64,000 bases of DNA from Dastarcus helophoroides (Eukaryota > Arthropoda > Insecta > Coleoptera > Bothrideridae), in the NCBI GenBank assembly GCA_028583605.1, contig CM053328.1, positions 5,897,304 through 5,961,303 on the forward strand. Reading direction: 5' to 3'. Position numbers and translations under genes: made by a program. Position 1 is the stretch's first letter. Every line of letters starts with the position of its first letter. Shown here piece after piece: positions 24,223-36,200 of the stretch. The notes beneath the pieces are model-generated. The model ran no database searches. It had not been told where the DNA came from and worked only from the letters and a program-made list of their open reading frames with translations.

Positions 24223-26174
24223 ATGAATGAAATTGCAAATAATATTAAAGTGCTGCACACTTTTAATACACCATTTAATGCCGATTCTGTCGAATGGTGT
24301 CCTCATGAGCCACATCAAAATGTATTTGTGTGCGCAAATTACCAACTAAAACAAAGCACAGGTAACCATTTCAAGAAATTCATCCCACCTTACTTAACAT
24401 TGGAAATTTAGATGGGACCCCCGCCAAACGTTATGGAAAAATCCTATTGTTTACCGTTAGTTTCACCGATTTAACTCTACTCCAAGAGATTGATACACCA
24501 GCAGTCTTAGACCAAAAATGGTGTCATAATCAGATCGGTGGTAAATCCGTTTTAGGGGTCGTAAACGCGGAGAATGGCGTTGAGGTTTTTAGATTGGAAC
24601 AAGAGAATAGTTTGGTAAGAATTTGTGGTGTTAAAATTGGGAGTTCGGCACCGGAACTGTTGATATTATCGTTAGACTGGTCCACTGGCAAATACAGTTC
24701 GGAAGGGCCTAATATTGTATGTAGTGATTCTCAGGGTGACCTTCATTTGTTGACATACTATAAAGATATGTTAACTCTGGAAAAGTCTTGGCATGCCCAT
24801 GATTTTGAAGCTTGGATAGCAGGTTTTTATTACTGGGATAAAAATGTTGTCTTCTCAGGTGAGGCACCAATTTTCATTCCAACTAATGAGTAGCAGCGTA
24901 GAATGAAATATATAATCACATTATTGATGAGTTGAAACGAGAATGAATATTTACAATATCCTGACTCATGCTTTGAATTTTTGCTTAATTACATTTGACA
25001 TATTTAACTTTTACTGTGTGACATTCCTGACCTAATTATAACTATAATATACTGTATTAATAGTAAATACAACAATACACATTTCAACAAATTATTGGTA
25101 TAACCGCCAATGATCCTAAAAAGCAAAACATGTTCCAGTCATATTAAATATTTGCTGAAACATTATGAAATTCTTAATACTTATTGCTGAATTTATTAAT
25201 ACAGTTTATAAGTTATGATTAATTACATTTGTTAACTGAATCTGTCTCATTTGTTGTTGTTGTTGTTGTTGTTGTTCTAACATATATTTTTAATTTTACT
25301 AATTTTCTCTTTGCCAGGCTGAATTTCCAAAAATTCTCCCTTTTGTGTGTATTGACCAGCAAAGGAATCTGTCCATATTTCATATTCCCGATTACAGTAA
25401 TTAAAGCTCAGCATTGATGAGATAGTCAGTCAACTTTTTACTTTACTTCCTTGAATAGAATATCGATATTCTATTTTATAGAATAGATAGAAAAGAATTG
25501 ACAGTCAACATCAAAGCAAATAATCAAAGGAAAGGAAAGATAAATAATGCAATTTTAATTTTAGGTGGGGATGACAGTTTATTTTTAAAGTATGACCTCA
25601 GAATTGGTTCAGAACCAATATTTAAAAATCGAGTACATGAAGCTGGTGTAACATGTATGCATTCTAATTCTAAAAAGGAGTTTATGTTTGTTACAGGGAG
25701 GCAAGTAAAAAACATAGTTTTCCTTTTCCTCTTATTTCTAATGCTTATTTCAGTTATGACTCCAATGTCAGGCTTTGGGATATTCGTAAATTAAAAACGC
25801 CACTGGATACGCAAAAATTAGAAGGAACTTTATGGAGGTTAAAGTGGGATCCTTTTGACCACAGCTACATCCTTGCTGCAAGCATGCTTGGAGGCGCTCA
25901 TGTATTACATAAGACGAGTTCCGATGAATTGGAAATATCAAGTAGCCTTTATGAGCATAAAAATATTGTGTATGGTGCCGATTGGTGCTTTTTAAATGAA
26001 GAAGTGACTCGACAATATCCCAAAGAAGGAAATGTTTTAATAGGGACATGTTCTTTTTATGACAATTTGTTGTGCATATCCAAAGTTACTTGTAATAAAA
26101 ATATAGGCAAATACTCTGTTTTGCGATTAATTCCTGTTTCCAATATTATGGTATCAGATGACCAAAAGATATGA
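24223..26174 (+). CDS. DPH7: Diphthamide biosynthesis protein 7 (WD-repeat)
   Basis: Four exons, 24223-24361, 24412-24858, 25565-25700 and 25754-26174, join in frame to 380 residues. Landmarks match DPH7/WDR85: ADSVEWCP near the start, LDQKWCH, LSLDWSTGKYSSEG, SWHAHDFEAWIAGFYYW, then GGDDSLFLKYD, GSYDSNVRLWD and VYGADW. The protein is a WD-repeat propeller that in eukaryotes acts as diphthine methylesterase, preparing translation factor eEF2 for the last diphthamide step in the cytosol. I chose the ATG at 24223 because the upstream in-frame ATG (24184) adds 13 non-conserved residues. Introns are 50, 706 and 53 nt. The third has a GC donor (AG|GCAAGT) with a normal CAG acceptor. AATAAA lies at 26233. 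No broken codons. Confidence 0.93.
24859..25564 (+). other. DPH7 intron 2 with (TTG)n run
   Basis: The 706-bp intron of DPH7 is AT-rich and holds a short TTG trinucleotide microsatellite at about 25251-25276. No nested RNA gene is visible. Confidence 0.7.
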
Positions 26175-26797
26175 AACAAGCTTGATACAAATCCACATTT
26201 AAATGAAAATACCGCACTATTTAAATTTCTAGAATAAATCGATGAACATTAAACAAAAATTTCATTTTTTTTTATGTAAAATTAATAAATTGTGCAGATG
26301 TAGATTATTTTTATACATTGTAAATATCACAATTTAAAACATCCATTATGATCAAAAAACTTAGTGTATTTCGTACTTTCAATATTCTACATAAAGTACC
26401 AATCTAATATCCAATCAAACTATACCGAGGCGACAGTATCGTTCCCTATCCTTTTTTTTTTTCAGTTAGTGTGCAAAATCTTAATCGTTTTTACAAGGAA
26501 GATGAAGATTGCGTATTTTATTGCCAAAAATCCTTTTTATCGCGTAGTTTGAAAATCATGCATGTGCGTGAATTGTGTGCACACGTGGCAACGCTGTTTC
26601 TTTGTTTTCTATTTTTCCACTAGGAAGTTTCATATCTCATAAATTAATCTCTGTTTCATAGTTCTATCCTGTGCTCTGTACAATATTCTATGGTACATCT
26701 ACTGTCATTTGTCTGTCATTCCCTAATCATTGTCAATTATCCAAAAACAACACAAAAATGATGTGGAAAATGCTTTAGTAACCCTCAAAGTTTTCAA

Positions 26798-27476
26798 ATG
26801 AATTTAAATATTATGAAAGCAATGTATACGCCACTTAATACCAACGTTATAACCGATAATGGTAATAAGTACTTTTAGGTTAGTTTCAAGTTTCCCCTTA
26901 AGTCATTTTTTTTTAGGTGACACTTTCATCCCCGCTTCCCAAAGGCCCGACGGCACGTGGAGAAAAGCGAGGCGCGTTAAAGAGGGTTACGTTCCCCAGG
27001 AAGAGGTGCCACTGTACGAGAGCAAAGGAAAGCAATTTTTAACTAGAAACACCAAGCCCGAACCTGTTACTTTGTCAAATGGGCAAGTTGCACAAAGACC
27101 TATACCTGGCCTCTTTATCATAGACGATAAGGACAAAGAGAAGAAAACGTCCAAGAAGAAAGCTAAGTCAAAAGTGGACGATGTGTGCTTGAAATTGCAA
27201 AGCACCTCGATAAGTATTAAAGATAAGGACAAAGTGATAAAACAGAAAGAGATCAAACAAGAGGTTAATGAAAAAGATGATAAAAAAGCTGAGGATGATT
27301 TTGATCCTACGAAGAAAATTCGGAACTTGAAGAAGAGGGTGCGTGAAATTGAAGCACTTGAAGAAAAATTAAAGGACGGTACAATTACCAAACCCGAGCC
27401 TGAACAACTTTTAAAAATAAAGAGAAAAAACGATTTACTTTTACAAATTCATCAGTTGGAAAAACTTTTGGAATAA
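26798..27476 (+). CDS. Pym: PYM, partner of Y14 and Mago
   Basis: Exons 26798-26861 and 26917-27476 join over a 55-nt GT-AG intron to 207 residues, the usual insect length. Residues about 22-57 form the conserved Mago/Y14-binding segment (TFIPASQRPDGTWRK, VKEGYVPQEEVPLYES). The middle is a Lys/Glu/Asp-rich linker. Residues about 155-207 (KKIRNLKKRVREIEALEEK...LEKLLE) form the helical ribosome-binding tail. PYM strips exon-junction complexes from translated mRNA in the cytoplasm. An in-frame TGA at 26759 makes 26798 the first usable ATG; ATGs at 26813 and 26822 are alternatives. A 6-codon upstream frame (ATG at 26758 to TAG) may lower translation. AATAAA lies at 27676. Confidence 0.95.
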
Positions 27477-27499
27477 TTTTCCAGAATATTGTTTTTAGA

Positions 27500-29000
27500 T
27501 GTCTAATTTATTATAAGCATATATTTTGGATTTTAATTTTGAGATTGATTAAGAAGTACAACAGTTCTTGCAATTTGAAATTAAATAGAACGAGAGACAT
27601 AGATAAATACATTTTAAGAATGTAAATTTGTTTCCTTATTTCTATGAATTTGATTCAGTAAACGCATGTGAAGATAATAAAGGGACGTTTTTGATTCAAC
27701 CACATTAGATATGAATTTTTTAGCGCCTTTTCATTTTTTGAATTGATCTGTTTCTATTCAAATTTTTGGCAGATCAATCTCTGTCTTGATCTTGTCACTT
27801 GGCGCATTTTTGATTTCAAAAATTGAAATTTTAAAGTACAAATTTAGGAAAAAAAGCAAAACCATTGTAAAACAATTCCGAATTTTTGAGTTCGAAAATT
27901 TCAATTCAACGCAGAATTTTGAGAAAAAGTCTAATTTTAAGAAAAACTGGCCATTTGCGTTAGAAATTGACCCCCCATTCCTTCGCCCCTAAGAGCTGGC
28001 AACCCCAGCTTTAAAAATTCAAATAGCCCTTACGATACCTCGATTAATAGATTTTTTTTATGCTGAATGCAACAAAAAATGTTTTTTTAAATCGGTTGAA
28101 AAATAAATGAGTGAGATATTTGCCAAAATGTAGGCATGTTAGCATGTTAGAAATGTTTTACTTCGCAGTTAGGGAGTCCTATAAGAAAGGAGATGCATCG
28201 GTAACGTAATTTGTCGAATCAAAAAGGGGCTGATTTCCACCCTCTGACATCAGCGGTCTCTATTGTGTATTACCAGTAAGTATTGTGCGAAAACTGTAAA
28301 ATAAGAGCTTAAATTGTACCTACTGATGGCAGTGGATGGTGGCAGTCGTAGGTACAATGTATCCAATCGCATACATTATTGTGCTGTTAATCTTTTCTTG
28401 GGCTTTTCCTAGGAAAGCGTGTCTAGAATATCCTTTATTCATCTTTTAGTCAGAGAGGAGCGTTCACCGTTGAAGTTAAAACTACTTCAATCCATTAGGT
28501 GTACGTTTTAACTACTCCTTTCGCAATGTTTGACCTACGATAAAATAGAATTCTGTGGTGCATGGTTTGCGGATTAATAGATAACGTTGCGAACAGTGGA
28601 AGGTTTTCAATCCCATTTTAAAATTACGGCGTAAAGGAACCTTAACTTCTAGATAACCATATTCGCAGTTAACGTCAACCTGCGCGCACGGGTCGAATTT
28701 GCGTTAAAATCAACATACGCCATATGTCTGTGGTGCTAAATCTGTAGAAATTCTATCAATCTGGCAACATCTATGAGCGCGGCTTTCATTTTAATAAGTT
28801 GGCATATATGACGTCACAACAGAAAGTTCAGTAAATCGAGTAAACCTTTCACATTCTACAATCTTGACACAGCTGGTATTAACTACTAATGTCAACTTGA
28901 CGTTTAATTGTCAAAGTGATCCTAATATTTTTGTTATTGCATCTTACTTTTATTGGTTTTTGATTGTACAATATGATACATTCCAAAGATACTAGGGTCT
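27500..29000. other. Intergenic interval between PYM and LAMTOR4
   Basis: No gene seen. A short perfect stem (ATTGTACCTAC with GTAGGTACAAT, 28313-28358) is present but its arms do not extend enough for a convincing microRNA precursor. The last 150 bp before LAMTOR4 should contain its promoter. Confidence 0.45.
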
Positions 29001-29101
29001 AAGGTTAGTGGTTTATCGCGTTTTTGGTTATAATGTACTTAATTAATTAGGATTGAATAACGATACTCCCCTAATTTGTTCCTGAATTATTTAGGATTGA
29101 A

Positions 29102-29389
29102 ATGGATAAAACGTCAGGACAGACAGGCTATTTAATTCTTAACGAAGAAGGAGCTGTCCTATCATCATCCGGTGATTTGGAAAACGATGAAGCCTCTGCT
29201 GTAATTATTATGGGATTGATCAACTTGACGTCCCGAATCGATTCACAAGCATTCCCACCTGAAGAAAGTTTTAAAAAGTTGTCTATAACTTACGACGATC
29301 ACTGTTATATCGTTTGCCTGTCTAACAGGAAAATTCATATTGTAAAGAAAACGTTAACTACTCCGGAAAGTATCGCTGTTTCAGCTTAA
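29102..29389 (+). CDS. Lamtor4: LAMTOR4, Ragulator complex subunit
   Basis: A single coding exon of 95 residues. The sequence QTGYLILNEEGAVLSSSGDLENDE near the N-terminus is the family signature, and the rest has the alternating strand-helix pattern of the small roadblock fold. The C-terminal half ends in a hydrophobic strand (CYIVCLSNRKIHIVKK). The family is about 99 residues in mammals, so the length agrees. LAMTOR4 pairs with LAMTOR5 in the pentameric Ragulator that holds Rag GTPases on lysosomes for mTORC1 activation. A leader intron is likely: donor AAG|GTTAGT at 29004 and acceptor TTTAG ending at 29094, seven bases before the ATG. AATAAA lies at 29515. Confidence 0.93.
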   Translation: MDKTSGQTGYLILNEEGAVLSSSGDLENDEASAVIIMGLINLTSRIDSQAFPPEESFKKLSITYDDHCYIVCLSNRKIHIVKKTLTTPESIAVSA

Positions 29390-29539
29390 AAATGGATATA
29401 ATTTTGTACTTTACTAAAATGAAATATATGCAATTTTTTATTTTATTTGGGGGCGTATGTTTCTCTTTATATCAACTTTATATGCTGTTGTATGTATTAG
29501 ACTAATGTTCAATTAATAAATTTTTAGTTTCTGCTTATA

Positions 29540-29980
29540 GTTTATTTTAATGTAGGAAATTATTAATAATTTATGACTATTTTCTCCTCTGACAAGAGTT
29601 TGTTACGAGCTCTTTTACTAACACTAGTGATCGAGAGATTATTGGTCTTTTCCAATGCTTTTTGGTTTTTATATTTTTTATTGACACATTCTCAAATATC
29701 AACAATTTTTGTTTTTTTATCTCTTTGACATTTTTACTACTTTGATTTTTACAATATAAAAATATCAAATGGCAACAATACAAACAAATGGTAATACACA
29801 ACAATAAAGGTAAAAGTAAAAAGGTAGTACACAACAAGAAGGTTTAATTTTTTTTATTGTGTACTGGTTGATTTATTCAAGACTTCTTTTGTAGGGCAAA
29901 TAAGTTTCAATTCTATGGTTGTCATATAAATGTGAAAATCGTTCAGGGACTCTCAAATTTTCTTCCACTAAGCACGATTT
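29540..29980. other. AT-rich intergenic DNA
   Basis: Nothing recognisable. The minus-strand open frame at 29577-29837 is compositionally biased (Leu/Cys/Lys) and starts without context. Confidence 0.4.
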
Positions 29981-30332
29981 TATTACTCATAACCAGGGCC
30001 CGGATTTTAAGACTTATACATAAAGAATATGTAAAAGCATATTTTGGCTGATTTTTGTTGTGGAGGCATAATTTATAGAATTTTAAAATGAACTCATATT
30101 TTAGGAATTTTACCAGCATAACTTAAATTCTCAAAAAGAGAAAGTAGCTACACTCTTAGTAGGGTATTACTGGGGATAACTCATTACCTCCGCCCTTAGG
30201 CAATGGCCCATTAGTAGGTACACTTAGCATTAAGTACGTCATTTTCCTGATAAGTAGGCCTACTAATAAGTAATTTTCTATTAGATATTCAGTTTATGTC
30301 TCTATTTCTAACGAATAACAGCAAAAATCAAA

Positions 30333-32267
30333 ATGCCGAAGGAATGCCTTTCCTTAAAAGTAAAATTAAATAACTACGTCAAGAGTTTTCCAAATTTTAG
30401 TACCGACGGAGAGATATTGTTCTGTAAAGTACGCGAAATTAAAGTGACAGCAAACAAGATTTTCCAATTAAAGCAGCACCTACAAACAGCAAAACATTTA
30501 CGGTCGATGAAACGTGACGCGAGTATATCGTCTAAAAAATCTCAGATGTTGTTGCTTCCTTCAGGTAACTTTGTTTTTATGAATGTCTATATTTGAGCAA
30601 GTTAATCTATTAATTTGTTTTAGTCATAGTAAACGAAGAACTTTCCTCATTCAATAAGAAATTATGCGCAGCTTTTATATCCGCTGATAGACCCTTGCAG
30701 AAATTGGAGAATGAACATTTTCGCAAATTTTTACAAGATTTGGCAAACGAAAAAACTCCTCAAACAATACCATCTTGCTTTACATTGAGAAAAAATTATA
30801 TTCCAACATTGTATCAAGACACATTAGAACTGTTGCGTCAAGAGTGTAAGGACAAGTATTTGTGGGTTTCTTTAGATGAAACAACAGTTAGTGAACAACG
30901 GCATGTAGCAAATTTTGTAGTTGGTACTTTAGATGAAAATGCGTGCGGAAAACCATCTTTGTTAAGCATGGATGTGCTAGAAAACGTCAATCATGCTACA
31001 ATTTCGGGTTTTTTAATAACGCTTTGCAAATTTTATGGCCTCATGGAATCCAGTATGACAAAATTTTACACGTGTGCACTGATGCAGCCCCATATATGAA
31101 GAAGTCTGTGACCGGCTTGTCGGTATTATTTCCCAAAATGATCCATACCACTTGTTTCGCTCATGGTCTACACCGATTGGCTGAATTTATAAGATATCAA
31201 CATCCTTGCGTCAATCAATTAATAGCAAGTGGGAAAAATTTTTTTTTGAAAGCGCCACATAGAAATACTTACTTTCGAAACAAAGTTAACATCCCTATAC
31301 CGCCGTCGCCCATTGTCACAAGATGGGGCACGTGGCTCGAGGCAGCTATTTACTATACGGACCGTTTTGAAGATTTTAAACAAGTGGTCAATGCTTTTGA
31401 TAAGGAAGAACCTTAATCAATAGAGGAATGTCAACTGGTGATTAACACACCAGGGCTTTTCCAATCTCTCATTTTTATAAAATCAAACTTTTCATGTTTG
31501 ATAGGTGCCCTTACACAACTACAAAGTCAGGGAACAAATCTTGGTACAAGTATATCTATCATTGAAAACATCAGAAGTAAACTTTTAAATCTAAACAATA
31601 AAAACTATTTGGAAAAATTTGATATTGTTACGTGCGTTATCGGTTCGAATTGATACACGTGATAGATTATACCCACTTTATTACTGAATTAACTCGGCAC
31701 ACTTCAACTGAACAGTAACTCACTAATTATTTACTAATTGCTAACCAACTTATTGCACTTGCTTCTGACTCACTCGAGGGAAAACTGACCGCCTTTTTAT
31801 AGTTTCGGCCCGCGGCTTCCAGAACTTTCGGCAGATAAGGCTTATCGAATGCCGAAATTTCTGGAACGCTTATCTGCCGTTTGTTTCGTTATCGCGGCCG
31901 CTTTCCCCTTATCAGAACCTTCTAGAAACTTTTTTTATTTACTAAATTCTACAATTCTATTCTAAATCCTATTTCATCTATTTACATTGCGTTACAATAT
32001 GATTTTTAATAAAAATGCGGGTATAATACGTTGAGAGAGTATAGTTGTGTGTTTAAAACAGGAAAGTTTTCTGAAGATGACATTAATGAAAATCATTCCA
32101 TTAAAGAAATTTTACAATATCAATATGTACCGGTAACGTCTTGTGACGTTGAAAGAACTTTTTCAGAATACAAGCAAACTTTCAAAGATAATAGGAGGTC
32201 GTTTCTTTTTGAAAACTTAAAACAATGGTGCATAATTAAATGTAATAGCGCCAACACCTTAATGTAG
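30333..32267 (+). pseudogene. hAT transposase, disrupted
   Basis: Translation begins at ATG 30333 with a BED-like zinc finger region in which the expected second Cys of the CxxC pair is Arg (FCKVR). A 59-nt intron (30565-30623) is followed by the transposase core, with VSLDETTVSEQRHVANFV carrying a likely catalytic Asp, then CTDAAPYMKK and HTTCFAHGLHRLAEF. The C-terminal hAT dimerisation block (YVPVTSCDVERTFSEYK...NLKQW) ends at TAG 32265. Damage: a frame change in an AAAATTTT tract near 31060, an in-frame TAA near 31414, the LTR insertion at 31626, and a further frame change near 32022. The product would be nuclear and bind the element ends. It is not functional as it stands. Confidence 0.88.
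31626..31996. mobile_element. Solo LTR (Gypsy-like) inside the hAT element
   Basis: A 371-bp segment begins TGTTACG and ends CGTTACA, and is flanked by the 4-bp duplication ATAT (31622-31625 and 31997-32000). It is GC-richer than its surroundings (for example CGCGGCCGC near 31893) and includes a TTTTTATAG TATA-like box near 31794. TG...CA ends with a 4-bp duplication fit a Gypsy-type LTR left by recombination between the two LTRs of a full retrotransposon. Excising it together with one ATAT brings the transposase frame back into register at this point. Confidence 0.8.
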
Positions 32268-32539
32268 TTAATAAATAGAATGCATGTTATGGGTATTTAA
32301 GATATATAATTAATTTTTAATTATTTTATTAATTTTAAGGAATTAGTAAAATATATTGAATGTCAATAATAATGTTAATGAGTAACATAATAAATATTCT
32401 TTTAGATACTTGGAACTATTTTTTAAGGAATATTTTATGAGAATATTTTTCATTTTTTTAGAACATAAAAGAATCATATTTTTGAAGTTTGTTAGGGAAT
32501 AAAATCCGGGCCCTGCTCATAACTAATAAATTCTATTAA

Positions 32540-32935
32540 CAATCAGGGGAAGAGGGAGATTATAGAAAAGGAGGGCAAGAATGAAAAATGAAAAGGAGAG
32601 AAAAGAAGAAATAGAGGGATAAAAAAAGGAGGAAACGAGACAGAGGAGGGGTAGGAGGAGGAAGATGTGAAGGAGGAGGAAGATTAGAATTAGAAGGAAA
32701 AAGAGATGGAAGGAAGAGTCAGAGATGGAGGAGAAGAAGGAAGGGAGTTAGAAAGAGGAGAGGGTGAAGAAGGAAGACAGTTAGAAAGATCAGAGGGCGA
32801 AGAAGGCGAAAAGCAGGAAAAGAAGGAGGAGGAAGAGAAGAAGTAGTAGCAGAAAAAGAAGAAGGGAGAAAAACAGCGAGAGAAAAATAGAGAGAATGAG
32901 AAAAAGAGGTAAAAAAGTAAGACAAAGACAACATG
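32540..32935. repeat. Purine-rich (GA/GGA) tract
   Basis: About 400 bp of almost pure purine on the plus strand, with irregular GGAGGAAG and AGAAGAAG units. The open frame through it on the minus strand (Leu/Ser/Phe) is a by-product. The tract lies just downstream (3' side) of the hAT element. Confidence 0.8.
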
Positions 32936-33209
32936 GTTTTGGTAGCATTTATTAACAATCTACAAATTCAACAATGATTAATAAATAATTCGTGTGAGAA
33001 AATTTAACAAAATAAAACATTATTGAATTTAAACATTTTTCTTCTTAATCAATAATAAATATTTACTCCATAAGTAATAGCAAATTAACATATGTACTTT
33101 AAATAATAATCTAAAAATCAAAATTCCAATATTTCATGTTTGAAAACATGGGCTATTTGAATTTTGATCCATCCTATTAATGCTTTTTCTTCGAAAGCAA
33201 GTTTCCCTC

Positions 33210-36200
33210 CTAACTACTAGTCTTGGATAACCACTTTTCCATTATACAGTCAATATCTGTCTTATTCATCTTATAGAAACCATCCGGCGTTAACTGAATT
33301 TGAGAGCATCTACTCCTGTTATTAGAATAATGCTCACAAGGACTCGTTACAGATACACCATTGGAGGTACATCCATTATCATTTTGGAAGGAAGTAACCG
33401 CAGAATTTGACATGGCGGAAGTGGATTCGCCTCTGCCGTAGACTGGAATCGAGCTAACACTTGGTACGTCTCGAAATGATCCGGATCTGGCACGAGGCGT
33501 AAATCTTTCAGATCTGTCCTCAGAGGGACATCGAGAAGTCGAACACGGATCACGCAAATGCGTTAATTGCATTTGGAAACACCTGCTCCCGTCATCAGAA
33601 TAACGTCCAAAAGGACTCGTTGCACCATTGGAAGTATACCCATTACCGTTTTGAAAGGAAGTATTCGTGGAATTTGGCATGCCGAAACTAGATTCGCCTC
33701 TGCCATAAATTGGAGCAGAGATAACACTTGTTACCTCACGGAATGATCTGCATTTGTCAGGAGACGTAAATTCGCCCTAAAATGAACATGAGATAATCAG
33801 TCAAACATTGATCCCGAGAACTAGATTTATTATTTGTCAAGTTACTGAAGCGGAAACATCGTCAAATCGCCTAAGCTTTTGATGATTTAAAAAAAAATTG
33901 TTACAACAACTTACTTCATAAGAATGATTTCTGCTTCCAAGATGGGAAGCCTCCCTTGTTGCATTACGGGACAAAAGTATGCTTTGACCGCGGTAAAATG
34001 CTGTGGTAGCCCCAAAATTAAACATCACGTGATGCCTGGATTGGTAAGAGCTTCGTCTAGGATATCCCTCAAAACAATCACCCATTTGCGCTTGATAAAA
34101 TTGTCTCGGGTTGGCAAACGCTTGTCGGGAAATAGAAAAACTCGATCCCGCTGTAGCGTGATCAGACCAACGATGGGGTTGAAGCTGCTCATAAAATAAA
34201 TCTTCTACAGGTCTGCGTGATCTTTCAAGATCAACCCGATCGGGTGTGGCAGTTTGACTACTTATAAACTTATTATAATCAGTCTGTTCAGAATTGATGA
34301 AAGCTTCCATGTTTCTTGCGTTTCTATCACTGAATATTGATATATCAAATGGCAGTTCTCTTTGCAGGCTTGGTAAATCTGGTAACACTGGGGACGTTGC
34401 CACTGGTTCTTCAGGTTTTTCTGAGACGACAACCGCCTCATCGCCGATTATTCTCACCGAGCAAACTTCTTTTATACGTTTTATTCCTCTTATTGATGGT
34501 CTATTCTTCCTCAATTCGAAACATTTGTTGTAGTCTTCCGATGAAACTGATCCGACCAATTTCGAAAGAATCATATCATCCTGCTTCTGAAATTCTTTCG
34601 CTATTTCAGTTCTAGTCAATTTGTTTATCCTTGTATAAGCCTTCGTCAAAGGATTTGCTACGTCTACCCAGCATCCGTTTTCTTTGTGGCACAGCTCGTC
34701 TGCTTCTTTCTGGAGCTGGTCGTGACGATTCACTGGTTATATCCAAATTCCTTCTCCTGCTCGCAGAAGATATGCTGTCATATTTCTCCGTTCGAACTAC
34801 TTGAACTTGAAACATTTTTTAACGTTTTGGAAGAATGTGAGTTCGTTCGGGTTGAATCAGGTTCTTGTAACTTTGGCTTGGTTTTTCGCTCAAGTATACG
34901 GGATCAATTACTAAGTTCTCTGGAAACGATGCATATTTTGTAATATCATCGCCCTTGCTTCTCACGTCGGTCGTTTTGAATTCTGGTCGAAATCTTCGTC
35001 TTGAATAATTTCAATTTTGTCCCAGTTCCGATTCCACTTTTTTCTCTTTCGTTAGCCGTTTCATCGATGATCGCATTAGTTTTTCTTTTCCTAGTTTCGC
35101 CTCCGGACATTTCGCTTTTATCAAACTCTTGACCTATTTCCGGTTTAGTCGAATTCATATTTTTCGTCGAAAGTGTATTTGCTTCTATTTCAGGTTTTCC
35201 ACTTTGGTTTAATCTTACATCTGACAGAATGACTATTTTCTTTGGTTCTTGGGTAGCATCCTCCGTTGCGGTTGTCGACTCGGAACGAAATCCTCTAGAT
35301 ACATTCTTTACTTCTATTTTTGTTGAAGTCACAGATGTTTTTTCTTTGGTATCTGATGAAGTGTTGATGAAACTTTCGTATTCGAGTAGGGATTGCTCCA
35401 CGGCTTTACAAATTAGCTCATCTTCATCGGGGTCATTTAAAGATTGCCATACTTCATTTTCATTGTCGGTTTTTTGCGTACATTCCTTAGGTACACTCTT
35501 CATTTCTAATTCTGTCGAAGTCGTGGATGTTTTTTCTTTTATATTTGGTGTTTTGTTGAGGAAACTTTCGTATTCGAGTAAAGATTTTTCCATGGCTTCA
35601 CAAATTAGCTCTTCTTCATTAAGGTCAGCTAGAGATTTCCACTGTTCATCATTTTCAGATTCTTGTGTGTATTCTTTAGATATATTTTTCATTTCTGATT
35701 TAATCGAAGTTATTAATGCTTTTTCTTTGGTACGTGATGATTCGTTAATGAAACTTTCATATTCGACCATAGACTGCTCAATGGCTCTGCAAATTAGTTC
35801 ATCTTCATTAGGGTCATTTAGAGATTTGAAGCATTTCGTCTACGTCTTCAGTTTTCTGTGTGTTACTTCCACACGCCTGATCAGCTTTTCGGAAACTAAG
35901 GTGGTCTAAAACATAACTAATAGTTAATTTGAACTGTCAAAAATCGAGTTAAATATGAAAAGCTTGTAGAGAAAAGATTGAAAAATCAAAAACAATTTCC
36001 CGTTCTTTTACTTATATGATAAATTTTATAAAAAAAATCTTTATACACTCACTGCTATCATCTCTCCATTCAAAATTCCATACCTCAACCTAGAGACCTA
36101 GATTTTTTAAGTTGGAAGAAAAGACAGGCGACAAAAAGCCTAACAAAATCAATGAAGCTTTTCAATTATACGAACATAGGATCTTCGTGGTTTCTGTGTT

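Larger units (their letters stand above)
29994..32515 (+). mobile_element. hAT DNA transposon, complete ends, inactive
   Basis: The 2522-bp element has 16-bp perfect terminal inverted repeats (CAGGGCCCGGATTTTA at 29994 and its complement ending at 32515). It is bounded by a perfect 8-bp target duplication CTCATAAC (29986-29993 and 32516-32523). Both features are diagnostic for hAT. It carries a broken transposase and is interrupted by a 371-bp solo LTR. Intact target duplications argue for a fairly recent insertion, while the coding damage says it no longer mobilises itself. Confidence 0.95.

Noticed and set aside
28313..28358. Hairpin as a microRNA precursor
   Set aside because: Perfect pairing is limited to 11 bp and does not extend to a ~22-bp duplex with a suitable loop.
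32719..32958. Minus-strand Leu/Ser/Phe frame
   Set aside because: It is the translation of the purine-rich tract.
34612..34815. 67-aa minus-strand frame as a separate small gene
   Set aside because: Its first part fits the UIM-repeat locus after a frame change, and its second part overlaps a better frame (KEADELCHKENGCWVDV). It is a fragment of that locus.
35229..35909. Plus-strand 226-aa Ser/Phe-rich frame
   Set aside because: It is the complement of the UIM-repeat exon. The repeats come from the minus-strand coding unit.
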